Positions 38,317 to 47,500 of a DNA stretch of 52,767 nt are shown here, one piece after another. Position numbers and translations under genes: made by a program. The notes under the pieces were generated by a model. That model was not told where the DNA came from. It did no database searches and was given only the letters and a program-made list of their open reading frames with translations. Within the stretch, counting starts at the first letter, position 1; each line of letters opens with the position of its first letter. Where the stretch lies: assembly GCA_031271465.1 (NCBI GenBank), contig JAISVR010000016.1:1-52767 (forward strand), read 5' to 3'. Source of the stretch: Prevotellaceae bacterium. Its GTDB lineage: Bacteria; Bacteroidota; Bacteroidia; Bacteroidales; Paludibacteraceae.

Positions 38317-38865
38317 ATGTCGCTTATTCAAAAAATAAAAAATTATCTCGCTGACAGGCAGATAAAAAAAGTGCTTTCTACGCAGAAGAGGGTAGGGGTA
38401 TATCCTGATTTCGACAAAGTAAAAACAATCTTGATTTTATTTAAAAGCGATTTGAATGAAAAGAATTTGTTTGTACGAACAATAATGGAAGACCTCAAAA
38501 AGCATGGCAAAAAGGTATCGGCTTGGGGGCTAATAGATAAAAAAGATACGGAATTACCCGTGTTTATCGACTACAGGTTAATTACAAGCAAAGAACTGTC
38601 TTTTAATGGATTACCAAACGATTCGATTGCCGGAGAGCTTGCGCATACGGAATATGATATGGTTATACAACTCTGTTGCGACGATTTGCTTGCGCTCGAC
38701 TATTTGCTGGCTGTAGCTCGTTCTCCTTTTAAAATATCGAAACTGAAACCTTATAAAGGCATCTCCGATTTTATGCTCGAAATAAATGAAAAGGCTGATG
38801 AAAAATACATGCTCGAACAAATTTTATTCTACCTCAACAGCATTCAGCCTAAAGCTGTCCGATAA
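38317..38865 (+). CDS. DUF6913 family protein
   Basis: This 182-residue soluble protein is of a type conserved in Bacteroidota and named DUF6913 from memory. Visible blocks are the basic N-terminus IKNYLADRQIKKVLSTQKR, then DFDKVKTILILFKS, LKKHGKKVSAWGLIDKK and ELAHTEYDMVIQLCCDDLLALDYLLAVARSPFK, which resembles the core of a small alpha/beta domain. No function is known to me. It follows ligA by 42 bases and ends three bases from the convergent S4 gene. Confidence 0.8.
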   Translation: MSLIQKIKNYLADRQIKKVLSTQKRVGVYPDFDKVKTILILFKSDLNEKNLFVRTIMEDLKKHGKKVSAWGLIDKKDTELPVFIDYRLITSKELSFNGLPNDSIAGELAHTEYDMVIQLCCDDLLALDYLLAVARSPFKISKLKPYKGISDFMLEINEKADEKYMLEQILFYLNSIQPKAVR

Positions 38866-38868
38866 AAA

Positions 38869-39288
38869 TCACGCTTCCTCTTCAAATTCCCATTCCTCGT
38901 CGATAAAAAAAGGCAGCTCGATAAACTCGTCCATATCGCGACGCTCTTTTTTGGTAGGACGACCGGTGCCTTTAGCGCGGTTGAGTGCGCCCGAAATGCG
39001 GGCAAGTTCGAGAATTTCGAGCTGGTCTGCCGTGGTAACATTTTCCATAAATTCGGGTACGAGTTTGGCACCCATACGATTTTCGCTCAGAGCCAACACC
39101 TTAAATGAACAAACAATAGGAGCTTTGCGCACTTGTAGCACATCGCCTATCTTAATCATACGCGAAGGTTTTGCCGCTACGCCGGCTATGCTCACTTTTC
39201 CTTTTTTGCAAGCCTCGGTTGCCAGCGAGCGCGTTTTAAACAGCCGAACTGCCCACAACCATTTGTCTATACGAACTTCGGTCTTCAT
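38869..39288 (-). CDS. S4-domain RNA-binding protein (Hsp15/RlbA-like)
   Basis: This 139-residue protein opens with an S4 RNA-binding domain: VRIDKWLWAVRLFKTRSLATEACKKGKVSIAG (about residues 4-35), as in E. coli Hsp15. Hsp15 binds free 50S subunits that carry a stalled nascent chain. The tail is acidic (FIDEEWEFEEEA), and the middle contains GTGRPTKKERRDMDEF, common in the family. It is the third gene after rplY and pth, a translation-linked group, with 69 bases after pth. Confidence 0.92.
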   Translation of the reverse strand: MKTEVRIDKWLWAVRLFKTRSLATEACKKGKVSIAGVAAKPSRMIKIGDVLQVRKAPIVCSFKVLALSENRMGAKLVPEFMENVTTADQLEILELARISGALNRAKGTGRPTKKERRDMDEFIELPFFIDEEWEFEEEA

Positions 39289-39357
39289 TATTCAAGGGTG
39301 CAAGGAGTAATGTTGAAGGAGTAAAAGAACAGATTTACTCATTACATTTTTATTCGA

Positions 39358-39921
39358 TTACTTATTATTGTACAGATTTTGTGTGTTTTGTATTCCGGCA
39401 AGACAGAAGCTTTTTATGATTTCGCCGGCTGTGTCAATGCGTTCAGGCAATGTTTGCAGTTCTTCGGAGTTGAAATTACTTAGTACAAAATCTACCTGTC
39501 GCCCTTTGGGGAAATCGTTGCCAATACCGAATTTCAAACGGGGATATACATCTGTTTCGAGTATTGCCTGTATATTTTTTAGACCATTGTGTCCGGCATC
39601 GCTGCCGCGTGGTTTCAGGCGCAGACAGCCAAAAGGTAATGCAATATCATCGACTACTACAAGCATATTTTCTACCGGAATTTTTTCCTTTTGCAGCCAG
39701 TACCGCACGGCATTGCCGCTCAAATTCATAAAAGTATTAGGCTTGAGCAGTATAATTGTGCGTCCTTTAAGTTTCAGTTCGGCAACAGCTCCGTAGCGTT
39801 GTTCGGCAAAAAAAATATTGGACGCCTTTGCCAAAGCGTCCAATACCATAAAACCGATGTTGTGGCGGGTATTGGCATATTCGTAGCCAATATTTCCGAG
39901 TCCAACTATCAAATATTTCAT
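39358..39921 (-). CDS. pth: Peptidyl-tRNA hydrolase
   Basis: Pth frees tRNA from peptidyl-tRNA that has dropped off ribosomes. The 187-residue protein has the family opening [21 protein letters not shown] with catalytic His20, the [13 protein letters not shown] block and the [30 protein letters not shown] segment that holds the aspartate and the second histidine. It lies 14 bases after rplY, an arrangement widespread in bacteria, and the pair are surely co-transcribed. Confidence 0.97.
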   Translation of the reverse strand: MKYLIVGLGNIGYEYANTRHNIGFMVLDALAKASNIFFAEQRYGAVAELKLKGRTIILLKPNTFMNLSGNAVRYWLQKEKIPVENMLVVVDDIALPFGCLRLKPRGSDAGHNGLKNIQAILETDVYPRLKFGIGNDFPKGRQVDFVLSNFNSEELQTLPERIDTAGEIIKSFCLAGIQNTQNLYNNK

Positions 39922-39935
39922 AATAAAATCTACAA

Positions 39936-40517
39936 TTATTTACCGGCTTTGGCAGCGGCGGCGGCACCTCTTGCAGCTCTTGTCAGCTTAACCGCAGCAA
40001 CAACATTCATTGCAGGCGATAAGATTTCAAGACCGTCGAACGACAAGGCACCTACTTGAATGGTTTTACCCAAGCCAAGTTCGCTTACATCAATCGTCAG
40101 GTTTTCGGGGATTTTATCGTAAGTAGTTTTAACTTTCAGTTTGCGCATTTCCTGCGTGAGTTTACCCCCCGCCTTTACACCTTCTGCCAACCCTTCGAGT
40201 TTCACGGGAACTTCGAATACAATAGCTTTGTCGGGACTAACTTCGAGGAAGTCGATGTGCAAAATTTTGTCTGTTACAGGGTGAAATTGCAGGTCTTTTA
40301 ATACTGCAGTGTATTTTTTGCCCGAAATGTTGAGATTAACGGCAAAAATCTCATGGTTGTACACCAATTTACGAACATTCGAGTTCGTTACTGTAAAACT
40401 GATGTTTTCTTTTCCGCCATACAATATAGCAGGAATGCTGTCTTCGGAACGAACTGCTTTGGTAGCTTTTTTTCCTACCTGCTCTCTTACAGAGCCTTCC
40501 AATTCAAATGTTTTCAT
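39936..40517 (-). CDS. rplY: Ribosomal protein L25 (Ctc/TL5 form)
   Basis: This 193-residue protein is the long Ctc form of L25: an N-terminal 5S rRNA-binding beta-barrel ([35 protein letters not shown]) and a C-terminal TL5 domain (about 95-180, [20 protein letters not shown]), then an Ala/Lys-rich tail. It binds 5S rRNA in the 50S central protuberance. A consensus promoter about 100 bases upstream gives an unusually long leader for this window, which may hold post-transcriptional control, although no known leader motif was recognised. Confidence 0.96.
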   Translation of the reverse strand: MKTFELEGSVREQVGKKATKAVRSEDSIPAILYGGKENISFTVTNSNVRKLVYNHEIFAVNLNISGKKYTAVLKDLQFHPVTDKILHIDFLEVSPDKAIVFEVPVKLEGLAEGVKAGGKLTQEMRKLKVKTTYDKIPENLTIDVSELGLGKTIQVGALSFDGLEILSPAMNVVAAVKLTRAARGAAAAAKAGK

Positions 40518-40617
40518 TTTTAAAAATAATTTGTTGTGTTACTCAAATTTAAGTGATACGAAAATTTATTCTCGCTTAATTCCCATCACACTTATGCTTC
40601 GATTTTCAAAGCGGCTG

Positions 40618-40648
40618 CAAAGATACTATTTTCTTTTTGTGTTGCAAA
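40618..40648 (-). promoter_or_regulatory. Promoter of rplY-pth-S4 operon
   Basis: On the minus strand, TTTG (40645-40648) and TATCTTTG (40618-40625) are 19 bases apart, a full consensus match. It implies a leader of roughly 90 bases. Confidence 0.8.
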
Positions 40649-40683
40649 TATTTTTTCGGACTTATCCCTTTTTAGCCTCGTTT

Positions 40684-40786
40684 CGTCATTACTTCCGTTG
40701 GTCGTGATTGCTAATTGCGAGGAGGAACAACGAAGCAATCCAGAGAAAAGGCATTACGAGATTGCTTCGTCCCTCGCAATGACGAC
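40684..40786. repeat. Dispersed GTCATTGCGAGG element, inverted copy
   Basis: This stretch carries TCCGTTGGTCGTGATTGCTA, ATTGCGAGGAGGAACAACGA and GCTTCGTCCCTCGCAATGAC. It is the reverse complement of the element at 43417-43514 and 43921-44019, and its ends can pair. The rest of the gap 40518-40903 holds the rplY leader and promoter, an A/T-rich stretch near 40830-40865 and the mtaB promoter. Confidence 0.85.
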
Positions 40787-40876
40787 ACACGCCTAAAAGG
40801 ATTTTTAATACCGACCGATACTATTAAGAATGAGAAAATTAACAATCAACAATCAACAATTAACGGGCGAATGAAT

Positions 40877-40884
40877 TATCTTTG
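40877..40884 (+). promoter_or_regulatory. -7 element of mtaB
   Basis: TATCTTTG lies 19 bases before the mtaB ATG. The -33 position holds repeated CAATCAACAAT words and no TTTG. Confidence 0.6.
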
Positions 40885-40903
40885 TGCCGCTAAAAAATGA
40901 AAT

Positions 40904-42226
40904 ATGACCGACCCCACCATTTCTATAGATAAAAAAGTGGCTTTTCATACGCTGGGTTGCAAGCTCAATTTTGCCGAAACATCGGCGCTTGGACGCAGCA
41001 TGGCTGAACTGGGTTTTCGCCGTGTGAAAGCGGGCGAACAAGCCGATGTGTGTGTTATAAACACATGCTCGGTTACCGATACTGCCGACCGGAAATGCCG
41101 GCAAGCTATCGGGCAAATTATGCGCCGGCATCCGATGGCTTTTGTGGTGGTAACGGGTTGTTATGCACAGCTTAAACCCGATGAAATTGCCGCTATGCCC
41201 GGTGTAGATTTGGTGCTCGGCAGCAAGGAGAAATTCGACCTCGCGCTTTATTTGGACAGCTTGGAGAAACGCCAAAAAGCAGTGGTGTTTAATACAAAAG
41301 TTTCGGCTATTACAGAGTTTCGCCCTTCCTGTTCGCAAAGCGACCGTACGCGCTTTTTCCTCAAGGTGCAGGATGGCTGCGATTATTTTTGTTCCTATTG
41401 CACCATTCCTTTTGCCCGCGGACGCAGTCGCAGTGCTACCATTGCCCAAACGGTAGAACAGGTGCAGCTTGCCGTAACGCAGGGCGCACGCGAAATTGTG
41501 CTTACGGGTGTAAACACGGGCGATTTCGGGCGCGGTACGGACGAATCTTTTTTAGATTTGATTCGTACTCTCGATGAAATAGAAGGTATTCGCTACCGCA
41601 TATCGAGCATTGAACCCAATTTATTGAGCAACGAAATCATTGCCTTTGTAGCTCGAAGCAAGCGGTTTGCGCCGCATTTCCATATTCCTCTGCAAAGCGG
41701 CAGCAACGAAGTGTTGCAATTGATGCGTCGCCGATATACCCGCGAGCTTTTTGCCGAGAGAGTAGCCGAAATTAAACGAATGATGCCTCATGCTTTTATC
41801 GGTGTCGATGTGATTGTGGGCACCCGGGGCGAAACGGAAGAATATTTTACCGATGCCTTGCATTTTATCGAAAAACTCGATGTATCGCAGTTGCATGTGT
41901 TTTCGTATTCCGAACGAATGGGTACAAAGGCGTTGGAAATTGCCCACACGGTGAGTGCGGATGATAAAAAACGCCGCAGCGAAATGCTTCATCATTTGTC
42001 GAACCAAAAGCTGCACGATTTCTACACCTCACAAATCGGGTGCGATGCTTCCGTGCTTTGGGAGAGTACCCGAAAAGGCAATGCAATGCACGGTTTTACC
42101 GAAAATTATGTACGAGTATCGGCTCCGTTCGATAAGTCGAAAATAAACACAGTGGAAAAGCTTATTTTAGCCGGTTTTTCGGACGAAGATACAATCGCTT
42201 TATCTGCTGTAAATTCCATAAATTAA
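40904..42226 (+). CDS. mtaB: tRNA t6A37 methylthiotransferase
   Basis: MtaB is a radical-SAM enzyme that adds a methylthio group to t6A at position 37 of tRNAs reading ANN codons. The 440-residue protein has the N-terminal domain with the three cysteines of the auxiliary iron-sulfur cluster (Cys19 in LGCKLN, Cys55 in NTCSVT, Cys86 in TGCYAQ) and the radical-SAM triad C-x3-C-x2-C at 159, 163 and 166 (CDYFCSYC). A substrate block RGRSRS follows, and the C-terminus is TRAM-like. The HTLGCKLN opening separates MtaB from MiaB and RimO. It stands six bases before tgt, so two tRNA-modification genes form an operon. Confidence 0.95.
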   Translation: MTDPTISIDKKVAFHTLGCKLNFAETSALGRSMAELGFRRVKAGEQADVCVINTCSVTDTADRKCRQAIGQIMRRHPMAFVVVTGCYAQLKPDEIAAMPGVDLVLGSKEKFDLALYLDSLEKRQKAVVFNTKVSAITEFRPSCSQSDRTRFFLKVQDGCDYFCSYCTIPFARGRSRSATIAQTVEQVQLAVTQGAREIVLTGVNTGDFGRGTDESFLDLIRTLDEIEGIRYRISSIEPNLLSNEIIAFVARSKRFAPHFHIPLQSGSNEVLQLMRRRYTRELFAERVAEIKRMMPHAFIGVDVIVGTRGETEEYFTDALHFIEKLDVSQLHVFSYSERMGTKALEIAHTVSADDKKRRSEMLHHLSNQKLHDFYTSQIGCDASVLWESTRKGNAMHGFTENYVRVSAPFDKSKINTVEKLILAGFSDEDTIALSAVNSIN

Positions 42227-42232
42227 TTTAAG

Positions 42233-43363
42233 ATGCAATTCACACTTCAACATACCGACCCGAAAAGTAATGCCCGCGCAGGACGGCTCACAACCGACCA
42301 CGGCGAAATTCTTACCCCGATATTTATGCCCGTGGGCACGGCGGGCAGTGTAAAAGCGGTGCATCAGCACGAGTTGCGCGACGATATCAAGGCGCAAATC
42401 ATTCTCGGCAATACTTATCACCTCTATTTGCGTCCGGGCATTGAAATGCTCGAACAGGCGGGCGGCTTGCACAAGTTTAACGGCTGGGAACGCCCGATGC
42501 TTACCGACAGTGGTGGGTTTCAGGTATTTTCTCTTTCGGGTCAACGGAAATTGAAGGAGGAGGGCGCGTATTTCCGTTCGCACATCGATGGGTCGAAGCA
42601 TTTGTTTACCCCCGAGCGGGTGATGGATATTCAGCGAAGCATCGGGGCGGATATTATCATGGCGTTTGACGAATGTCCGCCCGGCGATTCGGACTATCGC
42701 TACGCCAAAAACTCGATGGAGCTTACTCACCGCTGGCTCGACCGCTGTGTGGCGCGCTTCGCCGAAACGGAACCGAAGTACGGCTACGAACAGTCGCTTT
42801 TCCCCATTGTGCAGGGTTGTACTTATCCCGACCTGCGCAGGCAGAGTGCCGAATATGCTGCTTCGAAAGCTTGTGCGGGTAATGCTATTGGCGGCTTGGC
42901 GGTGGGCGAACCTGCCGAAAAGATGTACGAAATGATTGAGGTGGTAAACGAAATTCTGCCTGCAGACAAACCGCGTTACCTTATGGGGGTGGGTACGCCG
43001 CAGAATATACTGGAGGCTATAGAGCGCGGGGTGGATATGTTCGACTGCGTGATGCCTACCCGCAACGGGCGCAACGCAATGCTTTTTACCTGGCAAGGCA
43101 CGATGAATATGAAAAACAGGAAATGGGCAAATGATTTTTCGCCGCTCGACGAACAGGGTACTTCCTATGTAGACAGTGCATACTCGAAAGCTTATCTGCG
43201 ACATCTTTTCCATGCCAACGAGTTTTTAGCCCTGCAAATAGCTTCGATACACAACCTGGCGTTTTACCTGGAGCTTGTAACCCGTGCGCGCCGTCATATT
43301 ATCGAAGGCGATTTTTCGGAGTGGAAAGCGAGTGTTATCAGACAGTTGGGCGAGCGGAGGTAA
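42233..43363 (+). CDS. tgt: tRNA-guanine transglycosylase without the usual zinc cysteines
   Basis: Tgt exchanges guanine 34 for preQ1 in tRNAs with GUN anticodons. The 376-residue TIM-barrel protein has GNTYHLYLRPG, LTDSGGFQVFSLSG (catalytic-base aspartate), AFDECPPG, GGLAVGE and GVGTPQNILEAIERGVDMFDCVMPTRNGRNA with the nucleophilic aspartate. The zinc-site pattern C-x-C-x2-C is replaced: the three cysteine places are Gly309, Ser311 and Asp314 (PLDEQGTSYVDSAYSKAYLRHL region), while the fourth ligand His340 (SIHNLAFY) remains. From memory other Bacteroidota Tgt proteins share this, so it is probably a lineage variant and the enzyme is likely active. It is read with mtaB. Confidence 0.94.
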   Translation: MQFTLQHTDPKSNARAGRLTTDHGEILTPIFMPVGTAGSVKAVHQHELRDDIKAQIILGNTYHLYLRPGIEMLEQAGGLHKFNGWERPMLTDSGGFQVFSLSGQRKLKEEGAYFRSHIDGSKHLFTPERVMDIQRSIGADIIMAFDECPPGDSDYRYAKNSMELTHRWLDRCVARFAETEPKYGYEQSLFPIVQGCTYPDLRRQSAEYAASKACAGNAIGGLAVGEPAEKMYEMIEVVNEILPADKPRYLMGVGTPQNILEAIERGVDMFDCVMPTRNGRNAMLFTWQGTMNMKNRKWANDFSPLDEQGTSYVDSAYSKAYLRHLFHANEFLALQIASIHNLAFYLELVTRARRHIIEGDFSEWKASVIRQLGERR

Positions 43364-43368
43364 TAATG

Positions 43369-43389
43369 ACAATTGCCGGTTGCAATTGT
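43369..43389 (+). terminator. Hairpin just after tgt
   Basis: ACAATTGC (43369-43376) pairs with GCAATTGT (43382-43389) around a 5-base loop, six bases past the tgt stop. There is no long T-run, so termination is only likely. A weaker hairpin (AGGAAT/ATTCCT) follows at 43391-43408. Confidence 0.5.
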
Positions 43390-43416
43390 AAGGAATGGAA
43401 TTATTCCTTTGAGGTG

Positions 43417-43514
43417 TCGTCATTGCGAGGTACGAAGCAATCTCGTACTGTTTCTCCGGATTGCTTCGTAGTACTTCTTCGCAATTAGCAATCACGACCA
43501 ACGGAAGTAACGAC
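43417..43514. repeat. Dispersed GTCATTGCGAGG element, direct copy 1
   Basis: This element of about 98 bp begins TCGTCATTGCGAGGTACGAA and ends AACGGAAGTAACGACG. It is nearly identical to 43921-44019 and inverted relative to 40684-40786. Inner parts (ACGAAGCAATCTC and GGATTGCTTCGT) can pair. Confidence 0.9.
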
Positions 43515-43592
43515 GAACGCGCCCTGTTCAGACAAGTTATTCCCTCGCTTTGTTTTCTATGTTAACTCTTTCGCTTATTCCCTTTTTGTTTA

Positions 43593-43730
43593 TAACCCCT
43601 CCCTCCTTCGGAGTACTCCCCTTATTTAAGGGGAGAATTATGCACAACCTGCCCTGTTATACAAAAGCAATGCCTGTGCAACAACTCTCCCCTTGTTTCA
43701 AGGGGAGTACTCCGAAGGAGGGAGGGGTTA
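43593..43730. repeat. 138-bp element with 31-bp perfect terminal inverted repeats (copy 1)
   Basis: The arms 43593-43623 (TAACCCCTCCCTCCTTCGGA then GTACTCCCCTT) and 43700-43730 are perfect reverse complements. The inside has a second hairpin (CCCCTTATTTAAGGGG) and a middle with GCCCTGTTATACAAAAGCAA. Diverged copies lie at 52182-52354 and 52418-52557. No coding sequence is present, so it resembles a MITE or a large REP-type hairpin. Confidence 0.88.
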
Positions 43731-43920
43731 AATGAAAACAAAACAAAGCGTGGAAACAAATTGACAAAGAGATACACGCTGCCGGCGCCGATTTTTATCC
43801 CTTACATTATTATTACATTACAAATTTGGCAGGACGGTACCTCTCAATAACCTTCATCATTTGTGCTATTCTGTTTTAAGCACAAGTTACGGCAAAGCCT
43901 AAACTTGTGCCAAGCGGGGG

Positions 43921-44019
43921 TCGTCATTGCGAGGTACGAAGCAATCTCGTACTGTTTCTTTGGATTGCTTCGTCGTACCTCTTCGCAATTAGCAATCACG
44001 ACCAACGGAAGTAACGACG
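43921..44019. repeat. Dispersed GTCATTGCGAGG element, direct copy 2
   Basis: It is nearly base-for-base the same as 43417-43514 (TCGTCATTGCGAGGTACGAA through CACGACCAACGGAAGTAACG), with a few substitutions in the middle. Confidence 0.9.
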
Positions 44020-44051
44020 GCGATAGGTTTGCTATTTATGATATTTATGCG

Positions 44052-44401
44052 TTCGGGGCGCCCCGAAAGGTTAATTTTTTTTCATTTCAAGCATTCGGGG
44101 CGCCCCGAACGCATAAATCTTGAAATTATTTAACACTCGGGGAAGCCTGAACGCATGAATATAAAATAATTTAACACTAATAGCGCCCAGAATGCCTTAT
44201 TCTAAAATTATTTAACATTCGGGGTGCCCCGAATGCATGAATTTAAAGTGGTTTTAACTCTCGGGGTGCCCCGAGCGCATAAACCTAAAGTGGTTTTAAC
44301 TCTCGGGGTGCCCCGAGCGCATGAATTTAAAGTAGTTTTAATTCTCGGGATGCCCCGAGCGCATGAATCTGAAACGGTTTCAATATTCGGGCTTGCCCGA
44401 G
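44052..44401. repeat. Array of nine palindromic boxes at 41-42 bp spacing
   Basis: Sixteen-base boxes of the type TTCGGGGCGCCCCGAA or CTCGGGGTGCCCCGAG start at 44052, 44094, 44136, 44177, 44218, 44260, 44302, 44344 and 44386. Boxes 3 and 4 have decayed; the others are perfect or near-perfect palindromes. The 26-base linkers are also conserved (GCATGAATTTAAAGTGGTTT-like), so the whole 42-bp unit is repeated. There are no unique spacers, so it is not a CRISPR array. Confidence 0.92.
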
Positions 44402-44548
44402 TGCTGTAAATCTCTTTGTATGTAACCTTGCTTCCTACCTATTTTATATTTAGAAAATGGTTTTTTCTTATATAATCAAATTCCATAGATGATAAGAAAA
44501 GAAATCCAAGCTAATAACATATTTTCAATACCTATTTTTGTTTGAGTC

Positions 44549-47500
44549 TTATTTCTTTACCGCTTTCAAATGAGCCGTTCCTTGGTCGGTAACAACCCTG
44601 GCTACAAATAAATTTCCTTCGCAGGGCAGGAAATAAACCGAACTGTTAATACCGGTTTTTTCTGCTACTAAGCGACCGTTAATATCGTACAGGCTGATGG
44701 AACGGATAGTGCTGCCGGCATAAAAGCGCAAGCCCGATTCTGTGCTGTTTATGCCTACTAATGAAGCATCGTTTTGAGATTCCGAAATAGGGGTGGTTGA
44801 TGCCGGCGAAACGCGAAGGAAAAAGCGGTCTTCGCTTGCCAATACTTCGTTTTTAGCATTCCGAACAGGCGTATAGTCGCAATTGTAAACATATTCCTGC
44901 AAACCGCTGATATCGCTTTCCGATTGAGTTTGCTTGTCAATAAACAATACTTGTCCGTCAAAACCATTCATTCCCCGCAGGGTAAAACTCAATTTGCCCG
45001 CTGCTGTGGTAGCAATGCCGACGGGTATCAGCATTTCCGCATTGTGGGGAATGAAGTTGGCGGCTACGCCTCTGATGCCGCCCGATTGCAGCGTTTTGAG
45101 CGTATATATTTCGGGCGATGCATTGAAGCTCGGCAAAATTTTACTCATATCGTAGTTGCCTATAACGGTCGAACCCTCTTCGTGCTGTACAACACCGGTT
45201 ATTGTCTTTCCGGCGGCGTTTTCCGCTTCGATATTCAATATGCCCTGAACTATAGTTCCCGAACGCAGCATCGATGTCAGTGAAGGCGTTCGGCGCACCG
45301 TTATCGAGGCAGGAAAAGATAAATCGGCTGTGGTAATGCCTTCTGCCAATTCCACCAAAAACGACTGCCCGGGGGCAATGTATTTATCAACAGCTCCTAC
45401 CGTGCTGCCGTATCCGCCAACGCCGAGCAAATAACTCGAATAGCTGCTGCCTGTCCAAAGCGTATATCCGTTTTTAATCTTCCCGCTGTTGGCAGCATAG
45501 AATTGGTCGAAGTCAATGGTAGACGGGTAGGGATTGCCTATTAAAGCGATGCTCGATTGCGAACCGGCTGTAATGGTATAAGTTGACAGTCCTTCAAAAG
45601 CAAACCTGTCCGGATTGCTGCGCGCCACAGTCTCGTCCTGAAACACCAAGCTCAGGTCGCTCCAATAGCGGTAAAATTTGCTTGCATCTCCACCCGTTGC
45701 CTGATGAATGCGGTGTGCGCGTTGCTGGGCATCAAACTGTAATACATAATCTTCGTTGTGATAAGGAAACTCGAGTATGCCGTTGATTTGCGATAAACCT
45801 ACCGTTCGTCCGCCTACCCCCATTGCCGCTTCGTTCAGTCCGGCAGCCGTTTCCCGATAGCCGTCCTGATCTTGATAAGCGTTTATCCAAACGGCATATC
45901 CTTCTGCCGGACGCAGGGGCTCTATATTGGATGAATAAGTATTTGTCCAGTTGCCTTTGAAAGCCGAACCGGTTTCTACTTCATTGGCATCGAATTTACG
46001 GATAAAAGCGCGCGGCAGTTCTCCGAAAGAATAATCGCCCGACACCATGCCGTGCAAAGGAGCGGTGAGGGTGTGCCACTGACCTCGCGCAAATACATTT
46101 TCGCCCGCTAAAGCGGCTGATACCTTCAAGTGGTCGTAATCTGCTTTGGGACCATTTTCGATAATGCTAAGTAATTCTACATTGCTTATTTGAGATTGCG
46201 AGGTAGCTCCCAATCCCAAGTTGTATTGCACATGCGCAATATCGTAGTGCAGCAATTGCGGGTTACCGATTTCCGCACCCGAAGCCAGATAGATTTCTTC
46301 GCAATTATATGAATTTCCTTCGGTCAGATAAGGGAAGTATTGAATAGGAACGCCTGTAACCCCTGCCGTAGCCCTGTATCCCGGAATATATACGCGGGAA
46401 GTATTTATAGGAAATATTCCCCGTACCCAGTTGCGAGCATCATTCCAGTTGGTTAAATCGTCGTCGGTCATACCCGTATCGCCTGCCCAGTTGGGCGACC
46501 AAACGGAGATTCCGGTTTCTTCCGGTAATACAATTACTTCAATCGTACGCGAACACGAGTTTCCGCCGATAACCAATGTGTTTCCTGATATGGAAGCTCC
46601 ATCGCCGTTGCTTACAAACTCCAGCAAACGGGCACCGGCGAAGATTATGTTTTTTAAGCAAACATAATAATTGCCCGATGTGGTAACTTCATAGTACGAA
46701 TTGCCGGAATATATTAACAACCCGTCTTTATACCAGTCGTAAGTGCCTCCTGATATGGGATTGGTAACGCTCAACATCGTGCTTCCCCCGCCGGGTATAT
46801 AAACAATACCGGAACCGGGAGCACTTTCCGATACGGAAGATTGAATGTTTGGAATATCAATAGCCGTATAGCTGAACGAGATAATCACTTCGCCGTTGCC
46901 GCCGCTTCCGCCGTTTCCTGACATTTGGTTGCTGTAAGCAGCATCTCCACCGCCACCGCCGCCCGGGAATTCACCGGGTAGAGCTTCCGGTATGTGAAAG
47001 GTATTATTATCTCTTCTTTTTCCCGCACCGCCATTGCCTCCATATCCGTCGGCATTCTTTCCGGCATTGCCTCCGGTTCCTCCGTACATGATCCCGCCTG
47101 ATGTTTCACTATTGACGGAACCGCGATTGCCATTCGCACCGGAAGTGCCGAGATTAGGGAAACCGGTACTGATTGCCATTCCGCCGATGCCACCGGGCAT
47201 CCCTTGCACATTAAAAGCTCCGGCACCGCCGCTTCCGCCATTTGCCTGAATGTAATTCGAGTTGTTGTAATTTACCCTGGAATTGCCGCCAATAAGACCG
47301 GTACCCGATTCATTGGGGCTATAGCCTCCGCCTGCCCCCACTGTTATACTTAAAGCAGAATTAATAGTAGTAAATGTTGCAGTGGCATAACCACCGCCGC
47401 CACCACCGCCGGCAGTTGTTCTGTTGTTATTGCTTTGTATGGCATTTCCGCCGCCGCCGCCGCCACCCCATGCTTCGGCTTTTATGGTATAGGTACCGGG

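Larger units (their letters stand above)
43364..44548. other. Non-coding, repeat-rich island between convergent genes
   Basis: This 1185-base stretch between tgt and the convergent surface-protein gene holds, in order, small hairpins, a GTCATTGCGAGG element, the 138-bp hairpin element, a hairpin with arms GCACAAGTT and AACTTGTGC (43880-43910), a second GTCATTGCGAGG element and the palindrome array. I found no credible gene: the short open frames run through repeats. About 43735-43880 and 44403-44548 show nothing recognisable. Confidence 0.85.

Noticed and set aside
42200-43213. Long minus-strand open frame opposite tgt (337 codons)
   Set aside because: It mirrors the GC-rich tgt coding strand, has no family motifs, and tgt is certain.
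44052-44401. CRISPR array
   Set aside because: Linkers between the palindromes are conserved copies and not unique spacers, the repeat itself drifts, and no cas gene lies in the window.
43364-44548. Degraded insertion sequence or pseudogene
   Set aside because: No transposase-like reading frame, even broken, was recognised; all structure is explained by short repeats and hairpins.
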